Shown: piece by piece, positions 35,284-43,463 of the stretch
How the letters are laid out: every line of letters starts with the position of its first letter
Position numbering within the stretch: position 1 is the stretch's first letter
DNA from: Janibacter alkaliphilus
Lineage (GTDB): Bacteria; Actinomycetota; Actinomycetes; Actinomycetales; Dermatophilaceae
Direction of reading: 5' to 3'
DNA length: 64,000 nucleotides
Assembly (NCBI RefSeq): GCF_013408565.1
Contig: NZ_JACBZX010000001.1
Coordinates: 1,798,001 to 1,862,000 of the forward strand
The notes under the pieces: model-generated
The model's database searches: none
What the model was told of the DNA's origin: nothing
The model's input: only the letters and a program-made list of their open reading frames with translations
Position numbers and translations under genes: made by a program

Positions 35284-35808
35284 TCAGACCCGCGGCCGGC
35301 TCACCCCCAGCAGGTCCTCGACGACCTCCTCGACGAAGGGCCACGCCCCGAAGCCCGACGCCGGGTTGGCGTGCCCGACGTGGCCTGCCGGGACGAGGGC
35401 GTCGTCCTCGCTGACCAGCACCGTGCTGGCGAAGGGCAGCCGGCCCGAGGGCACCGGCAGCCACCCGGCCTCGCGCATCTGCGACAGGCGGGGGTAGACC
35501 GGCGGCAGCTCGGCACGCAACGTCGGCGGCGTGACCAGCAGCCCGGCGACGACCCGCCGTCCCTGCTCGGCCGAGGCCCGGGCAGCCCAGTGCAGCAGGG
35601 TGAGCACCCCGGCGCTGTGCGCCACCAGCAGCACCGGCCCGGAGGCCGAGGAGACCACCGCGTCGAGATCGCCGACCCGACCGTCGAGGTCGAGCGGGTC
35701 GCGCCCCACCGGCAGGTGGGTGGCGCCGGTGGTCGCCGCCATCCGCTCCTGCCAGTGGTCCGGCGCCGAGCCGCGCAGGCCCGGGACGAGGACGATCTCG
35801 GTGCTCAT
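35284..35808 (-). CDS. RBBP9/YdeN-type serine hydrolase
   Basis: 174-residue small alpha/beta hydrolase. It opens with VLVPGLRGSAPDHWQ, a signature of the RBBP9/YdeN family, has the nucleophile elbow VAHSAGVL (Ser) and the C-terminal His in VGHANPASGFGAWP with acidic partner in SEDDALVP. The substrate is unknown. Its ATG overlaps the stop of the MFS remnant (ATGA), so it was the last gene of the operon that has decayed upstream; it is intact itself, but its promoter and coupling to the broken genes may have been affected. Confidence 0.85.
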   Translation of the reverse strand: MSTEIVLVPGLRGSAPDHWQERMAATTGATHLPVGRDPLDLDGRVGDLDAVVSSASGPVLLVAHSAGVLTLLHWAARASAEQGRRVVAGLLVTPPTLRAELPPVYPRLSQMREAGWLPVPSGRLPFASTVLVSEDDALVPAGHVGHANPASGFGAWPFVEEVVEDLLGVSRPRV

Positions 35809-36968
35809 CGCGCCCACCCCGGCCCTGCCGGACCGGCCACGGCCGGGTCCGTCGACGGCGCCACGGGGGCGCCCACCTTCGCCAGGCTCACGGTGTAGCG
35901 CGACCGGCCCCACAGCAGCAGCCCGATGACCACCACGGAGATCAGCGGCGCCAGGCCCAGCGCGGGCCCCAGGCCCATCCGGTCGGCCAGCGCCCCGACG
36001 ACCATCGGGCCGGCGGCCAGACCGAGCAGGTTGTTGGCCATCGACAGCGTGGCGAAGGCGGTGGCCCGGATCGACGACGGCGTCAGGTTGGCCACCATCG
36101 CTCCGGCGGGTCCGGTGATCGCCGCGCAGAAGAACGCTCCCAGGCAGAGCACCCCGACCTGCGCCGGCCCGTTCGGCAGCCGGAAGCCGACGAGCAGGAA
36201 GACCATCGAGAGCAGGCAGAAGGCGATCGATGCCTCCCAGGTGCGGATCGGCACCTTCTCGCTGATCCGGTCGGTGATCGCGCCGTTGAGCACCATGCCG
36301 ATCGCCACGACGAGCACGACCAGCCCGGCGAAGGCACCGGCCGCGGTCGTCGACACCTCGTACTCGCGCACGAAGAAGCTCGGCAGCCAGGCGTAGAGCG
36401 CGCCCACGACGAGCAGCTGCAGGCCGCTGGCCAGGTAGGCGGCGATCACCGAGGGCGTCGAGACCAGGGTGATGAAGCGGCCCTTGACGTCGCCGGACTC
36501 GGCCGCCGACATCCGCTCCTGCTCGGGGTCGGCGTTGCGGGCCAGCCGCTTGTCGGTGATCGCCAGCGCGTAGAAGGCGGTGAGCACGATCCCGGCGAGG
36601 CCGAAGGCGATGAAGGCGGCCCGCCAGCCGAAGGCGTCGGCCACCGCGCCACCGATCATCACCCCGAGCACCGAGCCGACCGAGGCGCCGGCCAGGAACG
36701 CGCCGGCGGGCCCGGCCGAGCCGGTCGCCGACGATCGACAGCGGGACCGCGAGGATCGCCACGCTGAGGCTGACGACGCTGTTCAGGGTCGCCAGGCGGG
36801 TATCGAACAGCGCCCACTCCTCCTTCAGGAGCGGGAAGATCGCCGGGACATGTAGTCCGAGAGCAGCAGACCGAAGGTGAGGGCGAAGACCGCCCACTTG
36901 AACCAGGGTGCCGGGCCGGAGGCCCCGTCCCGGTCGGGACGGGGCCTGGCCATCGCGATGGACGCCAT
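35805..36968 (-). pseudogene. MFS transporter, broken by two internal deletions
   Basis: The original ATG is at 36968. Frame A reads MASIAMARPRPD... and the first membrane helix to SDYMSR, then breaks near 36842. Frame B continues with AIFPLLKEEWALFDTRL to the loop GDRLGR, then breaks near 36717. Frame C carries on with GAFLAGASVGSVLGVMIGG and the rest of the transporter to 35805. Compared with MFS relatives, a few residues are missing at the first break and about 65 residues (helices 3-4) at the second; both deletions also shift the frame. It cannot make a full protein. The long frame-C part (288 codons from an internal ATG) would lack the N-terminal helices. It sat between the BKACE and hydrolase genes in one operon. 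Confidence 0.85.
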
Positions 36969-36996
36969 CGTCCCTCGCTCGTCGCGACGCTCGCCG

Positions 36997-37545
36997 TCAG
37001 GCGAGCGCCGGCGCCTGCTCGGTGCTGGTGCCCGCGTCCGGGGTGCCGGCGTCCGTGGTGCCCGCGTCGGCGCTGGCGTCGCTGCCGGCGCCCTCGGTGG
37101 TGGCCGGGGTGGCGGTGCGGATCACCGGACGCTCGTGCATGAGGAAGCCGCGCTGGCCGGGCAGGCGGTTCGGCGGCAGGCCCAGGTAGCGCAGGGCGTC
37201 GTCGACGTCGTCGTAGTACGTGCCGATCTGGTACAGCTCACGTGCCTCCTTCGCGGTGGCCACCTCGCGGCCGAGCTCGCCGGCCAGCCGGACGATCTGC
37301 TCGATCTGCTGCACCGACGTGGCGTGCTCGCCCTTCTTGCCCCACAGGGTGTCCTCGTCCTCGTTGCCGCAGCAGGTGTGCAGACCCATCGCGGTCGCCA
37401 TCGCGTTGATCGGCAGCACGTTGCGCTGGATCGACTCCAGGGTGAGGCTGGCGCCGTCCGGCACGCGCCGGATGAACTCCATCATGTTGTACGGGCTCGG
37501 GCCGTCGAAGCCGCCACCGATGGCGACCCACGTGTGCGAGCGAGG
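36997..37545 (-). pseudogene. BKACE (beta-keto acid cleavage enzyme) C-terminal fragment
   Basis: The C-terminal half of a 3-keto-5-aminohexanoate cleavage-type enzyme: GGGFDGPSPYNMMEFIRRVP, LPINAMATAMGLHTCCGNED (with the metal-ligand Glu region), SVQQIEQIVRLAGELGREVAT and YLGLPPNRLPGQRGF. The N-terminal half of the TIM barrel, with the metal-binding His-x-His, is gone; upstream of about 37545 the reading frame runs into AraC-gene sequence. The tail after residue RTATP is an Ala/Thr/Asp-rich repeat (TDAGTPDAGTSTE). No start codon of its own is left. BKACE enzymes turn beta-keto acids plus acetyl-CoA into acetoacetate and a CoA ester; no activity is expected here. Confidence 0.8.
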
Positions 37546-37970
37546 ACGCGGTGGTGCTGCGCGGCGACGACCTCGATGCGGTGGCGGCCGACGACGACCC
37601 ACAGCAGCGGGCCTACGCGCAGCGCTTGCTCGCCTCGCTCGCCTCGGCGGAGGAGACCACGCGCACGGCGCAGGTGCGGCGGCTGGTCACCGTGCTGCTG
37701 CCGACGGGGCGCTGCTCGGCGCCGCGGGTCGCGGCCAGCCTCGGGGTGGAGCGACGGACCCTGCAGCGCTGGTTGGGCGCGGAGGGGGAGACCTTCGGCG
37801 GGGTGGTCACGCAGGTGCGGCGGGACCGGGCCGAGGGGTTGCTCATCGAGGGGCGGCAGAGCCTCATCGAGGTCGCCGAGGCGCTGGGCTTCACCGAGCC
37901 GAGCAGCTTCTCCCGGTGGTTCTCGGGGGAGTACGGGGTGAGCCCGAGCGCGTGGCAGCGGAGCCGGTAG
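37536..37970 (+). pseudogene. AraC-family regulator, C-terminal fragment
   Basis: The DNA-binding half of an AraC-type activator: a linker (SEDAVVLRGDDLDAVAADDDPQQRAYAQRLL), then two helix-turn-helix units, GRCSAPRVAASLGVERRTLQRWL and SLIEVAEALGFTEPSSFSRWF, ending GVSPSAWQRSR. The ligand-sensing N-terminal domain is absent; the frame to the left of about 37536 is BKACE sequence on the other strand. A GTG at 37551 could start a 139-residue stub, but no ribosome-binding site is seen. In the ancestor the regulator was divergent from the BKACE-MFS operon; one deletion seems to have taken both 5' ends and the promoter between them. Confidence 0.75.
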
Positions 37971-38361
37971 CTGCCCGACGGCGACGACTCGACGGGCGAC
38001 GACTCGCCGTCACCTGGCCCTAATCCGCCCTTCACCTGTGCGCCCTACGAAAATGCTGCCGGCTGCATCTGCGTGAGCCAGCAGCAGCTCGAGGTGCTGC
38101 TGGCTGACGAAACTGCAGCCACGTGACGGCGAGAGCCTGACGCCGATGGGTCTGGTGGCGACCGCGCTGACGGCGACCGCCGACGACGACGCCGCGGGAC
38201 TGCCACGCGGACCACTCGCCCAGACGGGGCCGGCCCTGACAGGTGCTCACCTTCGTCTCATCCGCTCGGCTTGCAACCTGAGGGGATCCAGCTGCCTAGG
38301 CGGTTGGGCAGGAGGGGGGCAGGAAGGGGGCGGGGGCGGGAGGGGCTGGTCGGGGCCGGGG
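37971..38361. other. gene-free stretch with hairpins (390 bp)
   Basis: No convincing gene on either strand. It begins with an inverted repeat after the AraC fragment (GACGGCGA 37977-37984 / TCGCCGTC 38004-38011). Then comes the two-level hairpin at 38048-38120. The part from 38121 to 38300 shows nothing I can name, and 38300-38361 is a G-rich run (repeated GGGGGC/GGAGGGG) downstream of the LysR stop. It may be scar tissue of the decayed locus. Confidence 0.6.
38048..38120. other. two-level hairpin with alternative pairing
   Basis: GGCTGCA (38061-38067) pairs with TGCAGCC (38114-38120); inside, after a symmetric 8x8 internal loop, AGCCAGCAGCA (38076-38086) pairs with TGCTGCTGGCT (38095-38105) around an 8-nt loop GCTCGAGG. 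The sequence CGAAA-TGC-GCC occurs twice (38048-38060 and 38108-38120), so GGCTGCA can also pair 6 of 7 with the upstream TGCTGCC. This gives two exclusive folds. The function is unknown. Confidence 0.5.
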
Positions 38362-39291
38362 TCAGCCGGAGGTGGGGCGGCGGGGTGCGGCGAGGGCGAG
38401 CAGGTCGGCGGTCACACCCGTGGGACGCTGCCGCGGGTGCCAGACGGCCCGCAGCCGCCTCGGCAGCCGGAGGTCGCTGACCGTCACCCGGTGCAGGCTG
38501 CCGGCGGCCAGCTCGGCCTCGACCGCGAGCGAGGAGAGCACCGCCGGGGAGCCGGTCACCTGGACCAGGCTGCGCGCCGCCGCGGTCGAGGTGACCTCGT
38601 GGGCCGGCTCGACCATCTGCTCCAGGCCCAGCTCGAGGGTGCGCCGGGTGCCGGAGCCGCGCTCGCGCAGCACCAGCGGGGTCCTGGCCAGCTCGGCCCG
38701 GGTGATGCCCCGCCGGCGCCGGGCCCACGGGTGGTCCGGGGCCACGACGACCACGAGCTCGTCCTGGGCGACGGTGCGGCTGCTCAACGATCGCGGGATG
38801 CTCGGGCACTCGACGAAGCCGAGGTCGCTCTCCCCGTCGGCGACCCGGGTGAGCACCTCCTCGGAGTTGCCGGGATGGACCTGGACGCGCACCTGCGGGT
38901 GCCGGGTCCGCAGCTGCGCCGCCCACGCCGGCAGCAGGCACTCCGAGACGGTGTTGCTCGCCGCGACCCGGGTGGTGGTGCGGGTCGCCGGGCGCAGCCC
39001 GGCGACACCCGTGCTCAGCGTGCTCGCCGCGCGCAGCACGTCGTGCGCCCAGGTGACGACGACCTGACCGGACGGGGTCAGCCGCACCCCTTGCGTGGAG
39101 CGCTGGAAGACGGCGACGCCGAGGACCCCTTCGGCGGTGCGCACCCGGGCGCTGACCGCCTGCTGACTGATCCCCAGCCGGGTCGCGGCCGCAGACATGC
39201 TGCCGGACTCGGCCACGAGCACCAGGGCGAGCAGGCCGTCGAGGTCGGGGACATGGGCCAGCTCGAGGGGCTGACGGGCAGCAGCGTCCAT
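38362..39291 (-). CDS. LysR-family transcriptional regulator
   Basis: 309-residue LysR regulator: N-terminal winged helix-turn-helix (about 12-72, LLALVLVAESGSMSAAATRLGISQQAVSARVRTAE), then a periplasmic-binding-like effector domain (about 95-295). It is divergent from the TDT transporter gene with a 96-bp gap that holds a perfect CACAACC-TCT-GGTTGTG palindrome, so it probably controls the transporter and itself. ATG 39291 is chosen; longer in-frame starts to 39429 would run into the transporter gene. The effector is unknown; an organic or inorganic anion moved by the transporter would fit. Confidence 0.88.
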   Translation of the reverse strand: MDAAARQPLELAHVPDLDGLLALVLVAESGSMSAAATRLGISQQAVSARVRTAEGVLGVAVFQRSTQGVRLTPSGQVVVTWAHDVLRAASTLSTGVAGLRPATRTTTRVAASNTVSECLLPAWAAQLRTRHPQVRVQVHPGNSEEVLTRVADGESDLGFVECPSIPRSLSSRTVAQDELVVVVAPDHPWARRRRGITRAELARTPLVLRERGSGTRRTLELGLEQMVEPAHEVTSTAAARSLVQVTGSPAVLSSLAVEAELAAGSLHRVTVSDLRLPRRLRAVWHPRQRPTGVTADLLALAAPRRPTSG

Positions 39292-39313
39292 GCTGCTCAG
39301 CCTACGCCCGTGC

Positions 39314-39330
39314 CACAACCTCTGGTTGTG
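39314..39330. promoter_or_regulatory. LysR-type operator between LysR and TDT genes
   Basis: Perfect 17-bp interrupted palindrome CACAACC-TCT-GGTTGTG, 23 bp from the LysR start and 57 bp from the transporter start. LysR proteins bind such dyads between divergent genes. It is the only strong palindrome in the gap. Binding is inferred. Confidence 0.6.
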
Positions 39331-39387
39331 ACCTGACAGTCCCAGGCCAGGTTTCCGCCTCAGGCCGTGGCTCGAGAAGGTGAGGAC

Positions 39388-40551
39388 ATGACGACGATCT
39401 CCGAGGGCGAGAGCACGGTGGCCCAGCACGTGGAGGTGGCCGGAGCCGCCCGTGCCGGCTCCGGGATCGTCCGCCGTGGAGCTGCTGGCGCTGCACGGGC
39501 CGGTCGAGGCGCGGCAGCGCCCGTGGTGCCGCCGGTCGGACCGCCGTGGTTCGGCGCGGTCATGGGTACCGGCATCCTCTCGTCGCTGCTGCAGCGTGCC
39601 GAGCTCGGTGCGCTCAGCGCGATCGGTGCCCCGGTGCTGCTGGGCCTGGGCTGGCTGCTGCTGCTCGGGCTGGCCCTGGGCTACCTCGTCCGGCTCCGCG
39701 CCGGCCGGACGAGCCTGCGGCAGAGCGTCGCCGCGGTGGCCGACGCCACTGCCTGGGGCCTCGTCGCGATGGGTGTGCTGAGCATCGGCGGCGCCACTCT
39801 GGCGACGCTACCGAGCCTCGGGGCACCCACCGGTCTGGCCGTCACGCTCGCCGCCGCCCTGTGGGTCGCGGGGACGCTGCTGGGGCTGGTGACCACGCTC
39901 GCCTTCGCCCGGCGGGTGCCGCGGGAGCCGGGGGCGCCCACCTTCACCTGGGGTCTGCCGGTGGTGCCGCCGATGGTCTCGGCGACCACCGGGGCCGCGC
40001 TCGCGGCCGCGCTGACCACCTCGGGCGTTGCGCTCGCGGTGCTGGTGGTCAGCGCCGCCTGCTTCGTGCTCTCCCTCGTGGTCGGCGGGTGGATCTTCGC
40101 CGCCGCCTACCGGCACCACCGGCGGGTACCGCTGCCGCTGGCAGCGAGCGTCTCGGCGTGGATCCCGCTCGGGATCGTCGGTCAGTCGACGGCGGCGGCG
40201 CAGGGGATCGCCCCGGAGACCGGCCGGTGGTCGAGCCCGGACGTGGCCGAGCTGCTGCGGGGGCTGGCCGTCGGCTACGGCGCCGTGGTCCTCCTCGTCG
40301 GCATGCCGCTGGTGCTCTGGGCGGTGCGGCGGACGGTGTCCGGACTGGCCCAGGGCATGCCCTTCTCGCCCGGCTGGTGGGCGCTCACCTTCCCCCTCGG
40401 CACGCTGGCGCTGGGCGCCGGCGCGCTCGGTGCCGGTGCGGGGAGCGCCGCGCTCGTGGCGCTCGGGGTGGCCCTCACCCTGGCCCTGGTCGGCACGGGG
40501 ACCTTCTGCGCGCTCGCCACGGTGCGGGTGCTGGTCGCCGCGCGCCGGTAA
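39388..40551 (+). CDS. TDT-family transporter (TehA/SLAC1 fold)
   Basis: 387-residue membrane protein with about 10 helices. The start of the domain, PPWFGAVMGTGILSSLLQ, is the family signature (G-A-V-x-G-T-G), followed by hydrophobic pairs typical of the tellurite-resistance/dicarboxylate transporter and SLAC1 anion-channel fold. The family exports or channels anions such as malate, sulfite or chloride; the substrate is not given by the sequence. The N-terminal 45 residues are an Ala/Arg-rich cytoplasmic tail. ATG 39388 follows GAGAAGGTGAGG; an upstream in-frame start at 39367 is less well placed. It is divergent from a LysR gene and probably under its control. Confidence 0.82.
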   Translation: MTTISEGESTVAQHVEVAGAARAGSGIVRRGAAGAARAGRGAAAPVVPPVGPPWFGAVMGTGILSSLLQRAELGALSAIGAPVLLGLGWLLLLGLALGYLVRLRAGRTSLRQSVAAVADATAWGLVAMGVLSIGGATLATLPSLGAPTGLAVTLAAALWVAGTLLGLVTTLAFARRVPREPGAPTFTWGLPVVPPMVSATTGAALAAALTTSGVALAVLVVSAACFVLSLVVGGWIFAAAYRHHRRVPLPLAASVSAWIPLGIVGQSTAAAQGIAPETGRWSSPDVAELLRGLAVGYGAVVLLVGMPLVLWAVRRTVSGLAQGMPFSPGWWALTFPLGTLALGAGALGAGAGSAALVALGVALTLALVGTGTFCALATVRVLVAARR

Positions 40552-40563
40552 CCGCCGGTGATC

Positions 40564-40663
40564 TGGTCCGCTGTGCTGCCCCTCTGCTGACCCGGCCGGG
40601 TGCGGCCCCGGATCCTCGGGGCAGCACCGCGCCCTCGTCGGAGACCTGCAGCACAGCGGACCA
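40564..40663. repeat. long inverted repeat with 68-nt loop between convergent genes
   Basis: TGGTCCGCTGTGCTGC (40564-40579) is exactly reversed at 40648-40663. The loop contains GCCCCG-GATCCT-CGGGGC and a third GCAGCAC copy, so a branched RNA is possible. No target-site duplication flanks it. It lies between the ends of the TDT gene (+) and the hydratase gene (-), where a bidirectional terminator would be useful. Confidence 0.6.
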
Positions 40664-40703
40664 CCTGGAGCTCGCGGCGACCCGCCCGGAGCCCCCGGGA
40701 AGG

Positions 40704-41768
40704 TCAGCGGCGGGGGATGAGCACCGTGTAGTCGAGGTCGAGCACGACCTCGGGCAGGTACTTCCCGTCCTCGCCCTTGTAGGGGAAGTCCTCGCAGGTG
40801 CGGTCCTTCGTCGCGACAGTCCGCAGCCGCAGCGCGCCGACATCGGTGCGCCCGGGCAGCTCGATCCGCTCCAGCACCTCCGACCAGGCGTGGATGGTGT
40901 CGCCGGCGAAGGTGGGGTTGGCGTGCACGCCGGCGTTGATCGCCGCGACCACCTGCGCGTTGGCGAGCCCGTTGAAGCTCAACGACCGGGCCAGGCTGAT
41001 GACGTGGCCGCCGTAGATGAGCCGCCGCCCGATCTTCGTCTCCCGCTGGGCGAGGGCGTTGAAGTGCACCTTGGCGGTGTTCTGGTAGAGCCGGGTGGCC
41101 AGCATGTGGTCCGACTCCTCGATGGTCATGCCGTCGACGTGGTCGATCCGCTCGCCGACCTCGTAGTCGTCCCAGAGGTCGGTGCTGCCGGCCAGGGCGG
41201 TGAGCTCGCCGGCGTAGTCCACCCCGGTGAGGTCGAAGGGGACGTGCAGATCCTCGGCGGCCACGGCGCCGGGCAGGTCGGGCACCACGGTCTCGGGAGC
41301 CGGGAACGCGGCGTCGCGCTTGTGCACCATCACCCAGCGCACGTAGTCCAGGACGGTCTCGCCCTTCTGGTTCACCCCGACCGAGCGCACGTGCACGACG
41401 CCGGTGCGGCCGTTGCTGTTCTCCTTCAGGCCGATCACGGTGCTCGTCGTCGTCACGGTGTCGCCGGGGTAGAGCGGCGCGCCGAAGACGCCGCCGGCGT
41501 AGCCGAGGTTGGCGACGGCGTTGAGCGAGATGTCCGGGACGGTCTTGCCGAAGACCAGGTGGAAGGCGAGCAGGCTGTCCACCGGCATCCGCTCCAGCCC
41601 CATCGACCCGGCGAAGGTGGCCGCCGAGGTCATCGCGAAGCGGCTGCCGTAGAGAGCGGTGTAGAGCGCGATGTCGCCCTCGGTGACCGTGCGCGGCGTG
41701 GCGTGGACGATCTCCTGGCCGACCGCGAAGTCCTCGAAGTAGTTGCCGGGGAAGGTCTTGCTGGGCAT
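40704..41768 (-). CDS. MaoC-type double hot-dog hydratase, mesaconyl-CoA hydratase (Mch)-like
   Basis: 354-residue protein with two hot-dog domains. The N-terminal half carries FEDFAVGQEIVHATPRTVTEGD, YGSRFAMTSAATFA and a long conserved run through FHLVFGKTVPDISLNAVANLG; then YPGDTV, VIGLKENSNGRTGVVHVRS and RWVMVHKRD. This set matches the mesaconyl-CoA hydratase (beta-methylmalyl-CoA dehydratase) subgroup of MaoC proteins, which acts between methylsuccinyl-CoA dehydrogenase and the Mcl lyase. That function would fit the Mcl1-like gene at 25434, 14 kb away, but the genes are not together. GAGAGG precedes the ATG by about 11 nt. A 46-bp palindrome stands upstream. Confidence 0.8.
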   Translation of the reverse strand: MPSKTFPGNYFEDFAVGQEIVHATPRTVTEGDIALYTALYGSRFAMTSAATFAGSMGLERMPVDSLLAFHLVFGKTVPDISLNAVANLGYAGGVFGAPLYPGDTVTTTSTVIGLKENSNGRTGVVHVRSVGVNQKGETVLDYVRWVMVHKRDAAFPAPETVVPDLPGAVAAEDLHVPFDLTGVDYAGELTALAGSTDLWDDYEVGERIDHVDGMTIEESDHMLATRLYQNTAKVHFNALAQRETKIGRRLIYGGHVISLARSLSFNGLANAQVVAAINAGVHANPTFAGDTIHAWSEVLERIELPGRTDVGALRLRTVATKDRTCEDFPYKGEDGKYLPEVVLDLDYTVLIPRR

Positions 41769-41830
41769 GCGCGCGTCGGCCTCTCGGTGGGGTGCGGGTC
41801 CGCGCCATCATCCCACCCACGACGACCCGG

Positions 41831-41876
41831 CTACCACGCAGGAAGTGTTGTGATCACGACACTTACTGCGTGGTAG
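41831..41876. repeat. 46-bp near-perfect palindrome
   Basis: The 23-bp left half begins CTACCACGCAGG and the centre is GTGATCAC. The two halves match at all positions except one G/A mismatch (41842/41865) and one T/G pair (41849/41858). It lies downstream of the aminopeptidase P stop and upstream of the hydratase start. It is less GC-rich than its surroundings. It may be a terminator or the trace of an inserted repeat. Confidence 0.75.
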
Positions 41877-41930
41877 CCCGCGTCGTAGGGGGCGCCGCAG
41901 GTGCTCAGGCCCGGGTGGGCGAAGGGGGAG

Positions 41931-43421
41931 TCAGCCGGCCTGGACCTCGGCGATCCATGCCTCCACCTCGTCGGCCGTCGTCGGGAAGCCCGCCGAGAGG
42001 TTGCGGCAGCCGTCCTCGGTGACGACGACGTCGTCCTCGATGCGCACGCCGATGCCGCGGACGTGCTCGGGCACCTTGAGGTCGTCGGCCTTGAAGTACA
42101 GCCCCGGCTCGACGGTGAGCACCATGCCCGGCTCGAGCACCGCGTCCATGTACTCCTCGCGGGTGGCCAGCGCGCAGTCGTGCACGTCGATGCCGAGGTG
42201 GTGGCTCGTGCCGTGCACCATCCACCGCCGGTGGTACTGCCCGTGCTCGGTGTCCAGGGTGTCCTCGACGCTGACCCCGTCGGGCAGGTACCCCCAGGCG
42301 TGCAGGTGCTCGGCGATGACCCGGATGGCGGCGGCGTGCACGTCGGAGAACCTGTTGCCCGGCTTGACCGCGGCGATCCCGGCGGCCTGGGCCTCGCGCA
42401 CCGCCTCGTAGATCTCGCGCTGGGTGTCGGTGAAGCGCCCCGAGACGGGCAGCGTGCGGGTGATGTCGGCGGTGAAGAGCGAGTCGAGCTCGACCCCGGC
42501 GTCCAGCAGCAGCAGGTCGCCCTCGCGCACGTCACCGGTGTTGCGGATCCAGTGCAGGGTGTTGGCGTGGTCGCCGCTGGCGCAGATCGAGTCGTAGCCG
42601 ACCCCGTTGCCCTGGTGGCGGGCGTGCAGCCCGAAGACCCCTTCGACCCACCGCTCGCCGCGACCCCGGGCGACGGCCTCGGGCAGGTCGGCGATGACCG
42701 CGTCGAAGCCCACCTTCGTGGCGTCGACGGCGGCCTGCATCTGCTCGATCTCCCAGTCGTCCTTGACCATCCGCAGCACCGAGAGCTCGTGGGCGAGCGC
42801 GTCGTCGGTCTCGGCCAGGGTCTCCTCGGTGGCACCGCCGGCGACCCGGGCGGCGTCCAGCCGCGCGGTGAGCTCGCGGTCGGCGTCGCGCACCACGCGC
42901 ACGGTGATCTCGCCGGCGTCCTTGGCGGCCGCGTCGACGAGCCCGTCGACGTGCGCCCCGGTCAGCCCGAGCTCGGCCTCGATGTCCTCGACGGTCGGCC
43001 CGGCACCGATCCAGAACTCGCCGTAGCGCGGATCGCCGAAGAACTCCTCGGAGTCGCGCGGCGCCATCGGCCGGAAGTACAGGGTCGCGTCGTGCCCGCC
43101 CCCGTCGACCGGCTCCATGACGAGCACGGCGTCCGGCTCCCGGTCGGCCCCGAGCCCGGTGAGGTGGGCGAAGGCGGAGTGCGGCCGGAAGACGTAGTCG
43201 GTGTCGTTGCTGCGCACCGTCAGCCCGCCCGCGGGGATGACCAGCCGCTCGCCCGGGTGGGCGGCCGAGACGGCCTCCCGGCGGACCGCGGCCCTGCGGG
43301 CGGCTTCGGTGCGCACCGGTCGCTCGTCGGAGCGCGGCGCCCAGTCCTGCGCGACGTACTCGCGGAACTCCTGGGTCGTCGGGCGCCTGCGGTTCTCGGC
43401 CTGGGTCTGCTCCTCGCTCAC
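41931..43421 (-). CDS. pepP: Xaa-Pro aminopeptidase (aminopeptidase P, M24B)
   Basis: 496-residue pita-bread-fold metallopeptidase that removes an N-terminal residue before proline. The N-terminal creatinase-like domain (about 60-220) is followed by the catalytic domain with all five metal ligands in place: Asp in LLDAGVELDS, Asp in FTADITRTLP, His in VHGTSHHLGIDVHD, Glu in LTVEPGLYF and Glu in GVRIEDDVVV. The first 60 residues are a charged extension. The start is GTG 43421, 6 nt after TACCCT on the minus strand, with no Shine-Dalgarno, so a leaderless message is likely. It is divergent from the PHP gene, whose TAGGGT box is only 18 bp away. Confidence 0.93.
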   Translation of the reverse strand: MSEEQTQAENRRRPTTQEFREYVAQDWAPRSDERPVRTEAARRAAVRREAVSAAHPGERLVIPAGGLTVRSNDTDYVFRPHSAFAHLTGLGADREPDAVLVMEPVDGGGHDATLYFRPMAPRDSEEFFGDPRYGEFWIGAGPTVEDIEAELGLTGAHVDGLVDAAAKDAGEITVRVVRDADRELTARLDAARVAGGATEETLAETDDALAHELSVLRMVKDDWEIEQMQAAVDATKVGFDAVIADLPEAVARGRGERWVEGVFGLHARHQGNGVGYDSICASGDHANTLHWIRNTGDVREGDLLLLDAGVELDSLFTADITRTLPVSGRFTDTQREIYEAVREAQAAGIAAVKPGNRFSDVHAAAIRVIAEHLHAWGYLPDGVSVEDTLDTEHGQYHRRWMVHGTSHHLGIDVHDCALATREEYMDAVLEPGMVLTVEPGLYFKADDLKVPEHVRGIGVRIEDDVVVTEDGCRNLSAGFPTTADEVEAWIAEVQAG

Positions 43422-43463
43422 CTCTTCAGGGTACGGGCCCCGGTGACGCCCTAGGGTTGAGCC

